From NCBI RefSeq assembly GCF_030411955.1, contig NZ_JASNRA010000006.1, positions 62,001 through 126,000 on the forward strand: DNA of 64,000 nt, written 5' to 3'. Made by a program: the position numbers and the translations under genes. Below, piece after piece: positions 11,738 to 20,257 of this stretch (the first letter of the stretch is position 1; each line of letters begins with the position of its first letter). Source of the DNA: Massilia sp. YIM B02443 (GTDB lineage: Bacteria; Pseudomonadota; Gammaproteobacteria; Burkholderiales; Burkholderiaceae_D). Below the pieces are notes generated by a model, which saw only the letters and a program-made list of their open reading frames with translations, was not told the DNA's origin and ran no database searches.

Positions 11738-12052
11738 ATGAGCGACGTGCAAACCTGGATCAAAGAAACCGTGACCTCTACCCCGGTCGTGCTGTTCATG
11801 AAGGGTACCGCCCAGTTCCCGCAGTGCGGCTTCTCGGGCCGTGCCATCCAGATCCTGAAAGCCTGCGGCGTTAACAATGTTGCCACCGTCAACGTGCTGG
11901 ACGACCCTGAAGTGCGCCAGGGCATCAAGGACTTCTCGAACTGGCCAACCGTGCCGCAGCTGTACGTGAACGGCGAGTTCATCGGCGGCACCGACATCAT
12001 GAACGAGATGTACGAGTCGGGCGAACTGCAGACCCTGCTGAAGAATGACTGA
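11738..12052 (+). CDS. grxD: Monothiol glutaredoxin Grx4/GrxD
   Basis: This is a monothiol glutaredoxin that binds and delivers [2Fe-2S] clusters, usually with BolA proteins. The 104 residues contain the CGFS active site (Cys30 in [10 protein letters not shown]), the [14 protein letters not shown] glutathione-binding strand and the [14 protein letters not shown] end. Length is normal. It overlaps the start of ubiX by 8 bases, which suggests translational coupling. A REP double hairpin lies about 50 bases upstream of the ATG. Confidence 0.96.
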   Translation: MSDVQTWIKETVTSTPVVLFMKGTAQFPQCGFSGRAIQILKACGVNNVATVNVLDDPEVRQGIKDFSNWPTVPQLYVNGEFIGGTDIMNEMYESGELQTLLKND

Positions 12053-12653
12053 TCGTCCGCGCCGGATCGTCGTCGCCATCACCGGCGCGACCGGCGCGAC
12101 CTACGGCGTGCAGCTGCTCAAGCGCCTGCACGCCACACCCGGCGTCGAGACCCACCTGGTCATTTCCGACGCCGCCTCCCTCACCCTGCACCAGGAACTC
12201 GGCCTGCAGCGGCGCGACGCCGAAGCGCTGGCCCACGTGGTCCATCGCAACCGCGACATCGGCGCCACCATCGCCAGCGGTTCGTTCCCGACCGACGGCA
12301 TGGTGATCGCTCCCTGTTCGATGAAGACGCTGGCGGCCGTGGCCCATGGCCTGTCCGACAACCTGGTCACGCGCGCGGCCGACGTGATCCTGAAGGAACG
12401 CCGGCGCCTGGTGCTGATGGTGCGCGAAACGCCGTTCAACCTGGCGCACCTGCGCAACATGACGGCCGTGACCGAGATGGGCGGCATCGTGTTCCCGCCG
12501 CTGCCCAGTTTTTATCACCGGCCGGCGTCGATCGCGGACATGGTCGAGCACAGCGTCGACCGGGTGCTGGATTTGCTGGGGATAGAGAATGCCCAGGCCG
12601 CCCGCTGGGGCGGCATGAAGGGCGGCCTGAAAGACGACCTGCCGGCAGACTAG
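12045..12653 (+). CDS. ubiX: Flavin prenyltransferase UbiX
   Basis: UbiX makes the prenylated FMN cofactor used by the UbiD decarboxylase in ubiquinone synthesis. The 202 residues begin with the family signature [17 protein letters not shown]. They include the [27 protein letters not shown] segment and end with the [21 protein letters not shown] helix. The start overlaps grxD by 8 bases. ubiD is not in this window. Confidence 0.95.
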   Translation: MTDRPRRIVVAITGATGATYGVQLLKRLHATPGVETHLVISDAASLTLHQELGLQRRDAEALAHVVHRNRDIGATIASGSFPTDGMVIAPCSMKTLAAVAHGLSDNLVTRAADVILKERRRLVLMVRETPFNLAHLRNMTAVTEMGGIVFPPLPSFYHRPASIADMVEHSVDRVLDLLGIENAQAARWGGMKGGLKDDLPAD

Positions 12654-12672
12654 GCCGGCGCTGCGCCGGCCT
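12652..12672. terminator. Hairpin between ubiX and a convergent small gene
   Basis: A 9-bp stem AGGCCGGCG / CGCCGGCCT with a 3-base loop begins at the ubiX stop codon. There is no T-run, so it may be a weak or factor-assisted terminator. Confidence 0.45.
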
Positions 12673-12678
12673 CCAGGC

Positions 12679-12864
12679 TCAGCGCCGGCCGTCGCCCGTG
12701 CTGTCGTACAGGTTGCCGTCGGCCTTTTTTGCTTCGCGTGCTTCTTCAAGCATCCGCCGCCGGGCATTGCGTTCCCGTAGCACTTCGGCGTGACGCGCCG
12801 CCGTCATCGGCGGCGCAGTCATCAATTCCTTGAGCTGGGCGGTGTTGGCGTAGTTGTTTCGCAT
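12679..12864 (-). CDS. Small charged hypothetical protein
   Basis: This 61-residue, highly charged protein is mostly helical in character (RHAEVLRERNARRRMLEEAREAKKA). A good GAGGAG ribosome-binding site lies about 8 bases before the ATG, which is the main reason to call it real. No family is recognised. It lies between convergent ubiX and a helix-turn-helix gene on the same strand. Confidence 0.6.
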   Translation of the reverse strand: MRNNYANTAQLKELMTAPPMTAARHAEVLRERNARRRMLEEAREAKKADGNLYDSTGDGRR

Positions 12865-12989
12865 GCGTCAGCTGCTCCTCGATGGATCCGGTAGCAGCGA
12901 TCGCAGCCACCGAAGCTGATTATGAACCAGCTGCGGCCGTTTGTGCTGCACGGCATGACGAAAAGTGCAACGCCGGGTGTCGACGGGGC

Positions 12990-13406
12990 TTACTTGGTTT
13001 CCGCTTTCTGGTGATTCATGCGGACCAGCATGCGGATGAACTCGCGCGCCAGCTGGCGGTGGTGTTCATCCAGGCGCTGCAGATCGGCGATCAGTTTGAC
13101 GTCGGCCGATTCGAAGCGCGCGCCGCCGCCGGCCGCATCGGCGCTGGCAGCCTGCTCGGCGCCGCCGAAGCGCAGCCAGTCGGCAGGCACGCCCAGCCAC
13201 TGGGCGATCATGCGCAGCTTTTCCTGGGTCGGAATGGCTTCGCCCACCAGCCATTTACGGGCGGCGTGTACCGTAATCGGACGTCCTTCAAAGCGGATAT
13301 TGAATTCCCGGGCCAGCCGGGTCGGGCTATCGGGGGAGTAATGCGCGTTCTTCAGGGCCTGCTGCAGTCGCTCGCTGAAGCTCTCCCGTTCATTCGTTGA
13401 GTTCAT
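12990..13406 (-). CDS. Helix-turn-helix DNA-binding protein
   Basis: This is a protein of 138 residues from the ATG at 13406; an ATG at 13457 would add 17. Residues about 8-80 resemble a phage-repressor-like helix-turn-helix (TRLAREFNIRFEGRPITVHAARKWLVGEAIP, then EKLRMIAQWLGVPADWLRFG). The C-terminal part is helical. The gene faces away from the MBL gene's 3' end across a conspicuously AT-rich stretch, which may be its own operator region. Target unknown. The start is uncertain because neither ATG has an ideal ribosome-binding site. Confidence 0.75.
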   Translation of the reverse strand: MNSTNERESFSERLQQALKNAHYSPDSPTRLAREFNIRFEGRPITVHAARKWLVGEAIPTQEKLRMIAQWLGVPADWLRFGGAEQAASADAAGGGARFESADVKLIADLQRLDEHHRQLAREFIRMLVRMNHQKAETK

Positions 13407-13457
13407 CGTGGTACTTGTTATTGATGCGGACGGGTAACTTCTTCTGTTGAGAAGCAT

Positions 13458-13658
13458 GAATCCTAAATCATACCTCTAAAATGTAACAATGATGTGGTTT
13501 TTTAATAGTTTTTACGGATGTGATTTTACGTTCCAAATAGCAAGACTCCGAAGGATGTTTTGTTCAGAATCACCCTGAGCGGCTAAAATGTATTCTTTAC
13601 GTACAATTACTTAGCATAGTCGATGGAACATACATTCCAAAATATATGTATTTTGTAG
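13458..13658. other. AT-rich intergenic stretch
   Basis: About 200 bases are strikingly richer in A and T than the rest of the window, with T-runs (13497-13513) and the partial inverted pair ACATACATT / ATATATGTA (13628-13651). ACAATGATGTG occurs near both ends (13486 and 13661). No gene is visible. It probably contains the promoter and operator of the helix-turn-helix gene at 12990-13406, and the 3' end of the MBL transcript. Confidence 0.5.
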
Positions 13659-14723
13659 TTACAATGATGTGCCAACACGTGTAAATCGGAAAATCCCGTC
13701 GTTACTTTGTAACTTTTTCATGTCGCCGTCGTAATAAAGCTTGTGCAAGTGTGCCAATGCCTCACCCAATGCAAAGCTGAGTTGGTGGGCGTCGAGCGGA
13801 CGCCGGAACATGACGGGGACAATGTCCATCGCCGATTGCGGAGTGCTGCAAACTTGCAACACTTCAGCCAGGCGCGCCGCGTGATGTTCGCGCAGCTGCG
13901 CGATGCGGGTATGCAGCCCGCGGAACGGCTTGCCATGCGACGGCAGCACCAGCACGTCGTCGGGCAGGCCGGCGAACTTGTCCAGCGAATCGAGGTACAG
14001 CTGCAGCGGATTGCCGTCCGGCTCGACCGCGAACACCGAGACATTGGTCGAGATGCGCGGCAGCACCATGTCGCCCGAGATCAGCACGTTCAGCTCGGCG
14101 CAGTACAACGCCGCGTGTTCCGGTGAATGGCCGAAGCCGGTGATCACGCGCCAGCGCCGGGCGCCGATGCGCACTTCCTGCCCGTCCTGCAGGCGGGTGT
14201 AGGCGTCGGGCACCGCCGGCACCAGCGAGGGATAGTAATTGCGGCGGCTGCGCATCTGGTCCAGCAGCGCCGCGTCGACCAGGCCATGGCGCTCGAAGTG
14301 CGGGATCGCCGACGGCCCGTCCACGCCCGGCAGCGCCGCCGCCATCATGCGTGCAAAGCCGAACTCGCCGGTAGTGATCCAGAACGGCGCCCCGAAGCGC
14401 TCGCACAGCCAGCCGGACAGGCCGACGTGGTCAGGATGGCAATGGGTGGCGATCACGCGCACCAGCGGTTCGCCTTTCAAGCCGTCGGCGAACACCTGTT
14501 CCCACGCGGCGCGGCTGGCGTCGGTGCCGGCGCCGGTGTCGATCGCGCTCCAGCCGGCGCGGCCGTCGACCTCGTCCTGCAGCAGCCACAGGTTGACGTG
14601 GTCGAGTGCGAACGGCAGCGGCATGCGCGCCCAGCGCAGGCCGGGCGCGATCTCGTGCAGTGCGCCCGGCGCGGGAATCAGGTCCGCGAGCGGATAGGCA
14701 AGCTGGGCTTCGAGCGGGTTCAT
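13659..14723 (-). CDS. MBL-fold metallo-hydrolase
   Basis: This is a beta-lactamase-fold hydrolase of 354 residues from the ATG at 14723. The zinc motif HCHPDH has His94, His96, Asp98 and His99. Later ligands are [12 protein letters not shown] and [12 protein letters not shown], then LPSHGKPF. An additional C-terminal winged-helix-like region (about 280-354) is typical of the LACTB2-like subgroup. The gene is divergent from liuR, and a LiuR-type operator (14781-14793) lies between them. It may therefore belong to the leucine-degradation regulon, perhaps as a thioesterase-like hydrolase; this is inference. Confidence 0.85.
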   Translation of the reverse strand: MNPLEAQLAYPLADLIPAPGALHEIAPGLRWARMPLPFALDHVNLWLLQDEVDGRAGWSAIDTGAGTDASRAAWEQVFADGLKGEPLVRVIATHCHPDHVGLSGWLCERFGAPFWITTGEFGFARMMAAALPGVDGPSAIPHFERHGLVDAALLDQMRSRRNYYPSLVPAVPDAYTRLQDGQEVRIGARRWRVITGFGHSPEHAALYCAELNVLISGDMVLPRISTNVSVFAVEPDGNPLQLYLDSLDKFAGLPDDVLVLPSHGKPFRGLHTRIAQLREHHAARLAEVLQVCSTPQSAMDIVPVMFRRPLDAHQLSFALGEALAHLHKLYYDGDMKKLQSNDGIFRFTRVGTSL

Positions 14724-14780
14724 GGCAATCTTTCGTGTGCGGAGCAAATTCATCGCGCTACAATGCGCCTGCTACCGACA

Positions 14781-14793
14781 GTTAACGTAAACG
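14781..14793. promoter_or_regulatory. Putative LiuR operator, MBL/liuR divergent region
   Basis: GTTAACGTAAACG at 14781-14793 is the exact reverse complement of the core at 15290-15302 in front of liuA. It lies between the two divergent start codons (14723 and 14851). Confidence 0.65.
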
Positions 14794-14850
14794 GAAAATG
14801 CGTTCTGATTTTAGCGATTTCATTTGTTCTTTGCTATCCCTCTAACAATC

Positions 14851-15252
14851 ATGGCTACTTTTACCATCGCCGAACTGGCGCGCGAATTCGACATCACAGC
14901 ACGGGCGATCCGTTTTTACGAGGATCAGGGCCTGCTCAGCCCAATGCGCGAAGGCGTCGGCGGACGCAACCGCGTGTACACGCCGCGCGACCGTACCCGT
15001 TTGAAACTGACGCTGCGCGGCAAGCGACTGGGGCTGACGCTGTCCGAAATCAAGAGCATCGTCGATATGTACGAGTCGCCCAAGGACACCGCGGCCCAGA
15101 TCGACCGCTTCCTCGGCGTGCTGGCGCAACAGCGCCTGACGCTGGAACAACAGCGCGCCGACATCGAGATGGCGTTAGAAGAAATTTCCGCCCACGAGGA
15201 AGAATGCCGGCGCCTGCTGGCCGAAGACGAGGCCGGCCGCGACGCCGCCTGA
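14851..15252 (+). CDS. liuR: MerR-family regulator of leucine/isovalerate degradation
   Basis: This 133-residue regulator has the MerR winged helix at its N-terminus ([26 protein letters not shown], then [21 protein letters not shown]). A dimerisation helix follows ([22 protein letters not shown]). There is no Cys-rich metal site, as expected for the LiuR branch. LiuR is known from comparative genomics to control leucine degradation in beta- and gammaproteobacteria, which fits the next gene being liuA. The ATG at 14851 was preferred over a start 27 bases upstream because homology begins there. Matching palindromes lie at 14781, 15286 and 39625. Confidence 0.9.
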   Translation: MATFTIAELAREFDITARAIRFYEDQGLLSPMREGVGGRNRVYTPRDRTRLKLTLRGKRLGLTLSEIKSIVDMYESPKDTAAQIDRFLGVLAQQRLTLEQQRADIEMALEEISAHEEECRRLLAEDEAGRDAA

Positions 15253-15285
15253 GCAACCACAAGTCACATTTATCCCTCACTTTGG

Positions 15286-15306
15286 TTGACGTTTACGTTA
15301 ACGTCA
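15286..15306. promoter_or_regulatory. Putative LiuR operator in the liuA promoter
   Basis: This segment contains the core CGTTTACGTTAAC (15290-15302) flanked by TTGA and GTCA. A TATGAT hexamer follows at 15315-15320, with TTTACG 17 bases upstream as a possible -35. The operator therefore overlaps the likely promoter. The site is 63 bases before liuA. Confidence 0.7.
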
Positions 15307-15368
15307 CAGGCGAGTATGATGATCGCTCATCGGCGCCCTGCCCCAACACCGTTCATCGTGAGGACGAC

Positions 15369-16553
15369 ATGCTGCACCTTCCCGGCTTGACCTTTGACCA
15401 TGGCGAGGACATCGCCGCCTTGCGCGAAGCGGTACAGCAGTTCGCCGCCAGCGAAATCGCCCCGCGCGCGGCGGACATCGACCGCAGCGACCAGTTCCCG
15501 ATGGACCTCTGGAAGAAGATGGGCGAGCTGGGCCTGCTCGGCATCACCGTCGGCGAGGAATACGGCGGCGCCAACATGGGCTACCTGGCGCACATCGTCG
15601 CCATGGAAGAAATCTCGCGCGCCTCGGCCTCGGTCGGTCTCTCCTACGGCGCCCATTCGAACCTGTGCGTCAACCAGATCAAGCGCAACGGCACTGAAGA
15701 ACAAAAGCGCAAATACCTGCCGAAGCTGATCTCGGGCGAGCACGTGGGCGCGCTGGCGATGTCGGAGCCGAACGCCGGTTCCGACGTGGTCAGCATGAAG
15801 CTGCGCGCCGACCTGAAGGGCGACCGCTACGTCCTGAACGGCACCAAGATGTGGATCACCAACGGCCCCGACGCCGACACCCTGGTGGTGTACGCCAAGA
15901 CCGACCTCGAAGCCGGCCCGCGCGGCATGACCGCCTTCCTGATCGAGAAGGGCTTCAAGGGCTTCTCGATCGCGCAGAAGCTCGACAAGCTGGGCATGCG
16001 CGGCTCGCACACGGGCGAACTGGTGTTCCAGGATTGCGAAGTGCCGTTTGAAAACGTGCTGGGCGGCGTCGGCCGCGGCGTGAACGTGCTGATGTCGGGC
16101 CTCGACTTCGAGCGCACCGTGCTGTCCGGCGGCCCGCTCGGGATCATGTCGGCCTGCATGGACGTGGTGGTGCCGTACATCCACGAGCGCAAGCAGTTCG
16201 GCCAGGCGATCGGCGAGTTCCAGCTCATGCAGGGCAAGATCGCCGACATGTACTCGACCATGATGGCGTGCCGCGCCTACGTGTATGCGGTGGGCCAGGC
16301 GTGCGACCGCGCCAATTCTCCGGAAGCGGTGCGCGCGCTGCGCAAGGACGCCGCCGGCGCCATCCTGTACAGCGCCGAGAAGGCGACCTGGATGGCGGGC
16401 GAAGCGATCCAGACGCTGGGCGGCAACGGCTACATCAACGAATACCCGGTCGGCCGCTTGTGGCGCGACGCCAAGCTGTACGAGATCGGCGCCGGAACCA
16501 GCGAGATCCGGCGCATGCTGATCGGCCGCGAGCTGTTCGGCGAGACCATGTAA
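15369..16553 (+). CDS. liuA: Isovaleryl-CoA dehydrogenase
   Basis: This FAD enzyme oxidises isovaleryl-CoA to 3-methylcrotonyl-CoA, the first committed step after leucine transamination and decarboxylation. The 394 residues show the acyl-CoA dehydrogenase signatures [13 protein letters not shown] (about 128-140) and [19 protein letters not shown]. The catalytic glutamate is Glu248 in [14 protein letters not shown], the position special to isovaleryl-CoA dehydrogenases. GAGG lies 8 bases before the ATG. The reading frame stays open far upstream, but homology begins at 15369. It follows liuR, and a LiuR palindrome lies in the promoter. Confidence 0.96.
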   Translation: MLHLPGLTFDHGEDIAALREAVQQFAASEIAPRAADIDRSDQFPMDLWKKMGELGLLGITVGEEYGGANMGYLAHIVAMEEISRASASVGLSYGAHSNLCVNQIKRNGTEEQKRKYLPKLISGEHVGALAMSEPNAGSDVVSMKLRADLKGDRYVLNGTKMWITNGPDADTLVVYAKTDLEAGPRGMTAFLIEKGFKGFSIAQKLDKLGMRGSHTGELVFQDCEVPFENVLGGVGRGVNVLMSGLDFERTVLSGGPLGIMSACMDVVVPYIHERKQFGQAIGEFQLMQGKIADMYSTMMACRAYVYAVGQACDRANSPEAVRALRKDAAGAILYSAEKATWMAGEAIQTLGGNGYINEYPVGRLWRDAKLYEIGAGTSEIRRMLIGRELFGETM

Positions 16554-16574
16554 CTCTTTTCGGAGACCACTACC

Positions 16575-17774
16575 ATGAACGATCCCGTTGTCATCGTCGG
16601 CGCCGCGCGCACCCCGATGGGCGCCTTCCAGGGCGATTTTTCCTCCAAAACCGCGAGTGACCTCGGCGCCGTGGCGATCAAGGCCGCGGTCGAGCGCGCC
16701 GGCGTCGCGCCGGACGCTGTCGAACACGTCTACTTCGGCAACTGCCTGATGGCCGGCCAGGGCCAGGCCCCGGCGCGCCAGGCGCTGATCAAGGCCGGGC
16801 TGCCGCTGTCGACCGGCGCCGTCACCCTCTCCAAGATGTGCGGCTCGGCGATGCAGGCCGCGATCTTCGCCCACGACCAGCTGGTGGCCGGCAGCGCCGA
16901 CATCGTGGTCGCCGGCGGCATGGAGTCGATGACCAATGCGCCCTACCTGATCCCGAAGGCGCGCGGCGGCTACCGCATCGGCCACGCCCCGATGTTCGAC
17001 CACATGATGATGGACGGCCTGGAAGACGCCTACTCGCGCAACGAGAAGACCGGCGAAGGCCGCTCGATGGGCACCTTTGCCGAAGAGTGCGTGGCAAGCT
17101 ATCAATTCACGCGCGAAGAGCAGGATGCCTTCGCCATCGCCTCGGTCAAGCGCGCCCAGGCCGCAGCCAACGGCGGCGGCTTCGACTGGGAGATCGCCCC
17201 GGTCAGCGTCACCAGCCGCGCCGGCGAAAGCGTGATCGACAAGGACGAAGGTCCGCTCAAGGCCAAGGTCGACAAGATCCCGTCGCTGAAGCCGGCGTTC
17301 AAAAAGGACGGCACCGTGACCGCCGCCTCGTCGTCGTCGATCAACGACGGCGCCGCCGCTCTGGTGATGATGCGCGAATCGAAAGCGAAAGAGTTGGGCC
17401 TCACGCCGATCGCGCGCGTGCTGGGCCACGCCACCTTCGCCCAGGAACCGAACCTGTTCACCACCGCCCCGATCGGCGCGATGAAGAAGCTGTTCCAGAA
17501 GACCGGCTGGACCCCGCTAGATGTCGACCTGTACGAGATCAACGAAGCCTTTGCCGCGGTGCCGATGGCCGCCATGCGCGACCTCGGGATCCCGCACGAC
17601 AAGGTCAACGTGCACGGCGGCGCCTGCGCGCTGGGTCACCCGATCGGCGCCTCGGGCGCGCGCATCATCGTCACCCTGCTCGGCGCGCTCAAGCAAAGCG
17701 GCGGCAAGCGCGGCGTGGCCTCGCTGTGCATCGGCGGCGGCGAAGCGACGGCGATGGCGGTCGAGCTGGTGTAA
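16575..17774 (+). CDS. Acetyl-CoA C-acetyltransferase (thiolase)
   Basis: This 399-residue thiolase has active-site Cys89 in SKMCGSAMQA, the NEAFA motif, the histidine motif GGACALGHPIGASGARI and the second cysteine in LCIGGGEATAM. It would cleave acetoacetyl-CoA, the downstream product of leucine breakdown, to two acetyl-CoA. It starts 21 bases after liuA with a GGAG ribosome-binding site, so it is in the liuA operon. It could equally work in the reverse (condensing) direction for other pathways. Confidence 0.93.
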   Translation: MNDPVVIVGAARTPMGAFQGDFSSKTASDLGAVAIKAAVERAGVAPDAVEHVYFGNCLMAGQGQAPARQALIKAGLPLSTGAVTLSKMCGSAMQAAIFAHDQLVAGSADIVVAGGMESMTNAPYLIPKARGGYRIGHAPMFDHMMMDGLEDAYSRNEKTGEGRSMGTFAEECVASYQFTREEQDAFAIASVKRAQAAANGGGFDWEIAPVSVTSRAGESVIDKDEGPLKAKVDKIPSLKPAFKKDGTVTAASSSSINDGAAALVMMRESKAKELGLTPIARVLGHATFAQEPNLFTTAPIGAMKKLFQKTGWTPLDVDLYEINEAFAAVPMAAMRDLGIPHDKVNVHGGACALGHPIGASGARIIVTLLGALKQSGGKRGVASLCIGGGEATAMAVELV

Positions 17775-17863
17775 TTGGTGTCATCAGCCACGCGCGGCGA
17801 TGATGAACGATCCATGCGACCATTAAGGCATTGCGTCGTCAATCCATTCACAAGGAGTTCATC

Positions 17864-18532
17864 ATGCCTACCGTATTGATCATCGGCGCCTCGCGCGGCA
17901 TCGGCCACGAGATGGTCCAGCAATACCGCAGCGACGGCTGGCGCGTCATCGCCACCGCGCGCAAGCAGGAAGACTGCGACGCGCTCGCAAGCATGGGCGC
18001 CACCGCCCACCAGCTCGACGTCACCAGCGCCGATTCCATCGCCGCCCTCGGCTGGCGCCTGGACGACGAAAAGATCGATAGCGCCTGGCTGGTGGCCGGC
18101 GTGTACGGCCCTTCCCACGGCAGTTTCCCGACCGGTCCCGAGTTCGACGCCGTGATGCACACCAACGTGCTGGCGGCGATGCGCCTGATCCCGATCGTCG
18201 GCCCGCTGCTGGCCGACACCCGCGGCAAGCTGGCCGTGCTGTCCTCGCGCATGGGCTCGATCGGCGAGCGCAGCGACACTTCGGGCACGCTGTACCGCGC
18301 CAGCAAGGCGGCGCTCAATTCGGTGCTGAAGGACGCCTCGATCACCTACGGCGCGCAGGGCGTGACCTGCGTCGCCTTCCACCCGGGCTGGGTCCAGACC
18401 GACATGGGTGGCTCGGGAGCCAGCCTGACGCCCGAGCAGAGCGTGCGCGACCTGCGCGCCACGCTGGCCAGGGTGGATGCCGGCGCCAACGGCAGCTTCC
18501 TGAACCACGACGGCGCGCCGATTGCCTGGTAA
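17864..18532 (+). CDS. SDR-family oxidoreductase
   Basis: This short-chain dehydrogenase has 222 residues from the ATG at 17864, which is preceded by AAGGAG. It has the nucleotide-binding GASRGIG (8-14), Ser127/128, Tyr144 and Lys148 (YRASK), so the catalytic tetrad is complete. The NNAG-like segment is replaced by LVAGVYG, as in the C-factor (CsgA)-like group. The substrate is unknown. It lies between a thiolase and an acyl-CoA dehydrogenase, in a probable operon, with an 89-base gap before it. Confidence 0.88.
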   Translation: MPTVLIIGASRGIGHEMVQQYRSDGWRVIATARKQEDCDALASMGATAHQLDVTSADSIAALGWRLDDEKIDSAWLVAGVYGPSHGSFPTGPEFDAVMHTNVLAAMRLIPIVGPLLADTRGKLAVLSSRMGSIGERSDTSGTLYRASKAALNSVLKDASITYGAQGVTCVAFHPGWVQTDMGGSGASLTPEQSVRDLRATLARVDAGANGSFLNHDGAPIAW

Positions 18533-18587
18533 CGGTTTATATCGTTAGCGGCGCGCCCGGAACCATAACGAGAATAGTCGAGACACC

Positions 18588-19715
18588 ATGATTCTGAGCG
18601 AAGAACACCAGATGATCCGCGACGCCCTGCGCAGCTTCGCGCAGGAGCGCCTGGCGCCGCAAGCGGCGCGCTGGGACCGCGAGCACGTTTTCCCGAAGGA
18701 CGAATTGAAGGAGCTGGCCGCGCTGGGCGCCTTCGGCGTCGCCGTGCCCGAGGAATACGGCGGCGCCGGCCTGGACTACGTGGCCCTGGCGCTGGTGCTG
18801 GAAGAGATCGCGGCCGGCGACGGCGGCACCTCGACCATCATCTCGGTCAACAACTGCCCGGTGTGCAGCATCGCCATGATGTACGCCAGCGAAGCGCAGA
18901 AGCAGCGCTGGCTGCGGCCATTGGCCAGCGGCGAACTGCTGGGCGCCTTTGCCCTGACCGAGCCGCATACCGGCAGCGACGCCGCCGCCCTGCGCACCAC
19001 GGCCACGCGCGACGGCGACGAGTACGTCATCAACGGCAGCAAGCAGTTCATCACCAGCGGCAAGTACGGCGACGTGGCGATCGTCATGGCGGTCACCGAC
19101 AAGGCCACCGGCAAGAAAGGCATCAGCGCGTTCTGGGTGCCGGTCGACACGCCCGGCTACATCGTGGCCGGCATCGAGCAGAAGATGGGCCAGCATTCGT
19201 CGGACACGGCGCAGATCGTGTTCGACAATTGCCGCATTCCGCTTGCTAACCTGATCGGCGAGGAAGGCATGGGCTACAAGATCGCCCTGTCGGGCCTGGA
19301 GGGCGGGCGCATCGGCATCGCCTCGCAATCGGTCGGCATGGCGCGCGCGGCGTATGAGGCGGCGCTGGCGTATGCGAAAGAGCGCGAGAGCTTCGGCAAG
19401 CCGATCTTCGAGCACCAGTCGGTGCAGTTCCGCCTGGCCGAGATGGCAATGAAGATCGAGGCCGCACGCCAGCTGATCCTGCATGCGGCGGCGATGAAAG
19501 ATGCGGGCCTGCCGTGCCTGAAGGAAGCGGCGATGGCCAAGCTGTTCGCGTCCGAGATGGCCGAGCGCGTGGTGTCCGATGCGATGCAGGTGTTCGGCGG
19601 CTACGGCTACGTGGCCGATTTCCCGGTCGAACGCATCTATCGCGACGTGCGCGTGTGCCAGATCTACGAAGGCACCAGCGACATCCAGAAGATCCTGATC
19701 GCACGCGCGCTATGA
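18588..19715 (+). CDS. Acyl-CoA dehydrogenase (short/medium-chain type)
   Basis: This 375-residue FAD acyl-CoA dehydrogenase has the signatures FALTEPHTGSDAAAL (122-136) and VSDAMQVFGGYGYVADFPVER. The catalytic Glu361 is in QIYEGTSDIQ, the position used by butyryl- and short-chain enzymes, unlike Glu248 of liuA. It is therefore not a second isovaleryl-CoA dehydrogenase. A likely role is in branched- or short-chain acyl-CoA oxidation next to liuA. Its stop overlaps the ATG of the following GNAT gene (ATGA). Confidence 0.93.
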   Translation: MILSEEHQMIRDALRSFAQERLAPQAARWDREHVFPKDELKELAALGAFGVAVPEEYGGAGLDYVALALVLEEIAAGDGGTSTIISVNNCPVCSIAMMYASEAQKQRWLRPLASGELLGAFALTEPHTGSDAAALRTTATRDGDEYVINGSKQFITSGKYGDVAIVMAVTDKATGKKGISAFWVPVDTPGYIVAGIEQKMGQHSSDTAQIVFDNCRIPLANLIGEEGMGYKIALSGLEGGRIGIASQSVGMARAAYEAALAYAKERESFGKPIFEHQSVQFRLAEMAMKIEAARQLILHAAAMKDAGLPCLKEAAMAKLFASEMAERVVSDAMQVFGGYGYVADFPVERIYRDVRVCQIYEGTSDIQKILIARAL

Positions 19716-20254
19716 ACGTGCAGATCGTTCCGCTCGAGCCGGAGTACCTGCCGCAGCTGTTCATGTATCTGGACAAGCAGTTGCAGGAAAATGGCCGCGA
19801 TGGCGCGCCGGTGTTCCAGCCGCTGTCACGCGAGAACGCGCGCCTGCCGCCCGTGAAGGCGGCTTCGTTTGCCGGCGGCCTGTCGATTGCGCTCGGCCAG
19901 CCGGGCTGGCGCCGGGTCTGGATCGCACGCGACGCGCATGGCGCCATCGCCGGCCATATCGACCTGCGCGCACGTCCCGACCCCTTGTCCACCCACCGCG
20001 CCATGCTCGGCATGGGCGTGCATCGCGCCTACCGCCGCCTTGGACTGGGCCGGATGCTGGTCGATACCGCGCTCGCCTGGACCCATGCCACCTTGATGCT
20101 GGACTGGGTCGACCTCGACGTGCTGGCGGGGAATCACGCGGCGCGCCGCTTGTACGAGCGCGCCGGCTTTATCGTCACCGGCGAAGCGCCGGACCTGTAC
20201 CGCATCGACGGCGAGTCGCACGGCTCGGTCACCATGAGCCGCAGGCTCAGGTAA
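19712..20254 (+). CDS. GNAT family N-acetyltransferase
   Basis: This 180-residue acetyltransferase has the acetyl-CoA loop GVHRAYRRLGLGRMLVDTAL (about 106-125) and the NHAARRLYERAGFIVTGEAPDLYRID ending. The ATG overlaps the stop of the acyl-CoA dehydrogenase by 4 bases, so the two are translationally coupled. The acceptor is unknown. The tight coupling hints at a link with the acyl-CoA metabolism of the operon, for example protein or metabolite acylation control; that is speculation. It converges with the LD-carboxypeptidase gene with a 3-base gap. Confidence 0.85.
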   Translation: MNVQIVPLEPEYLPQLFMYLDKQLQENGRDGAPVFQPLSRENARLPPVKAASFAGGLSIALGQPGWRRVWIARDAHGAIAGHIDLRARPDPLSTHRAMLGMGVHRAYRRLGLGRMLVDTALAWTHATLMLDWVDLDVLAGNHAARRLYERAGFIVTGEAPDLYRIDGESHGSVTMSRRLR

Positions 20255-20257
20255 CGC

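Noticed and set aside
14127..15368. Upstream extension of the liuA reading frame
   Set aside because: The frame is open through the MBL gene and liuR, but homology, GAGG ribosome-binding site and the LiuR promoter place the start at 15369.
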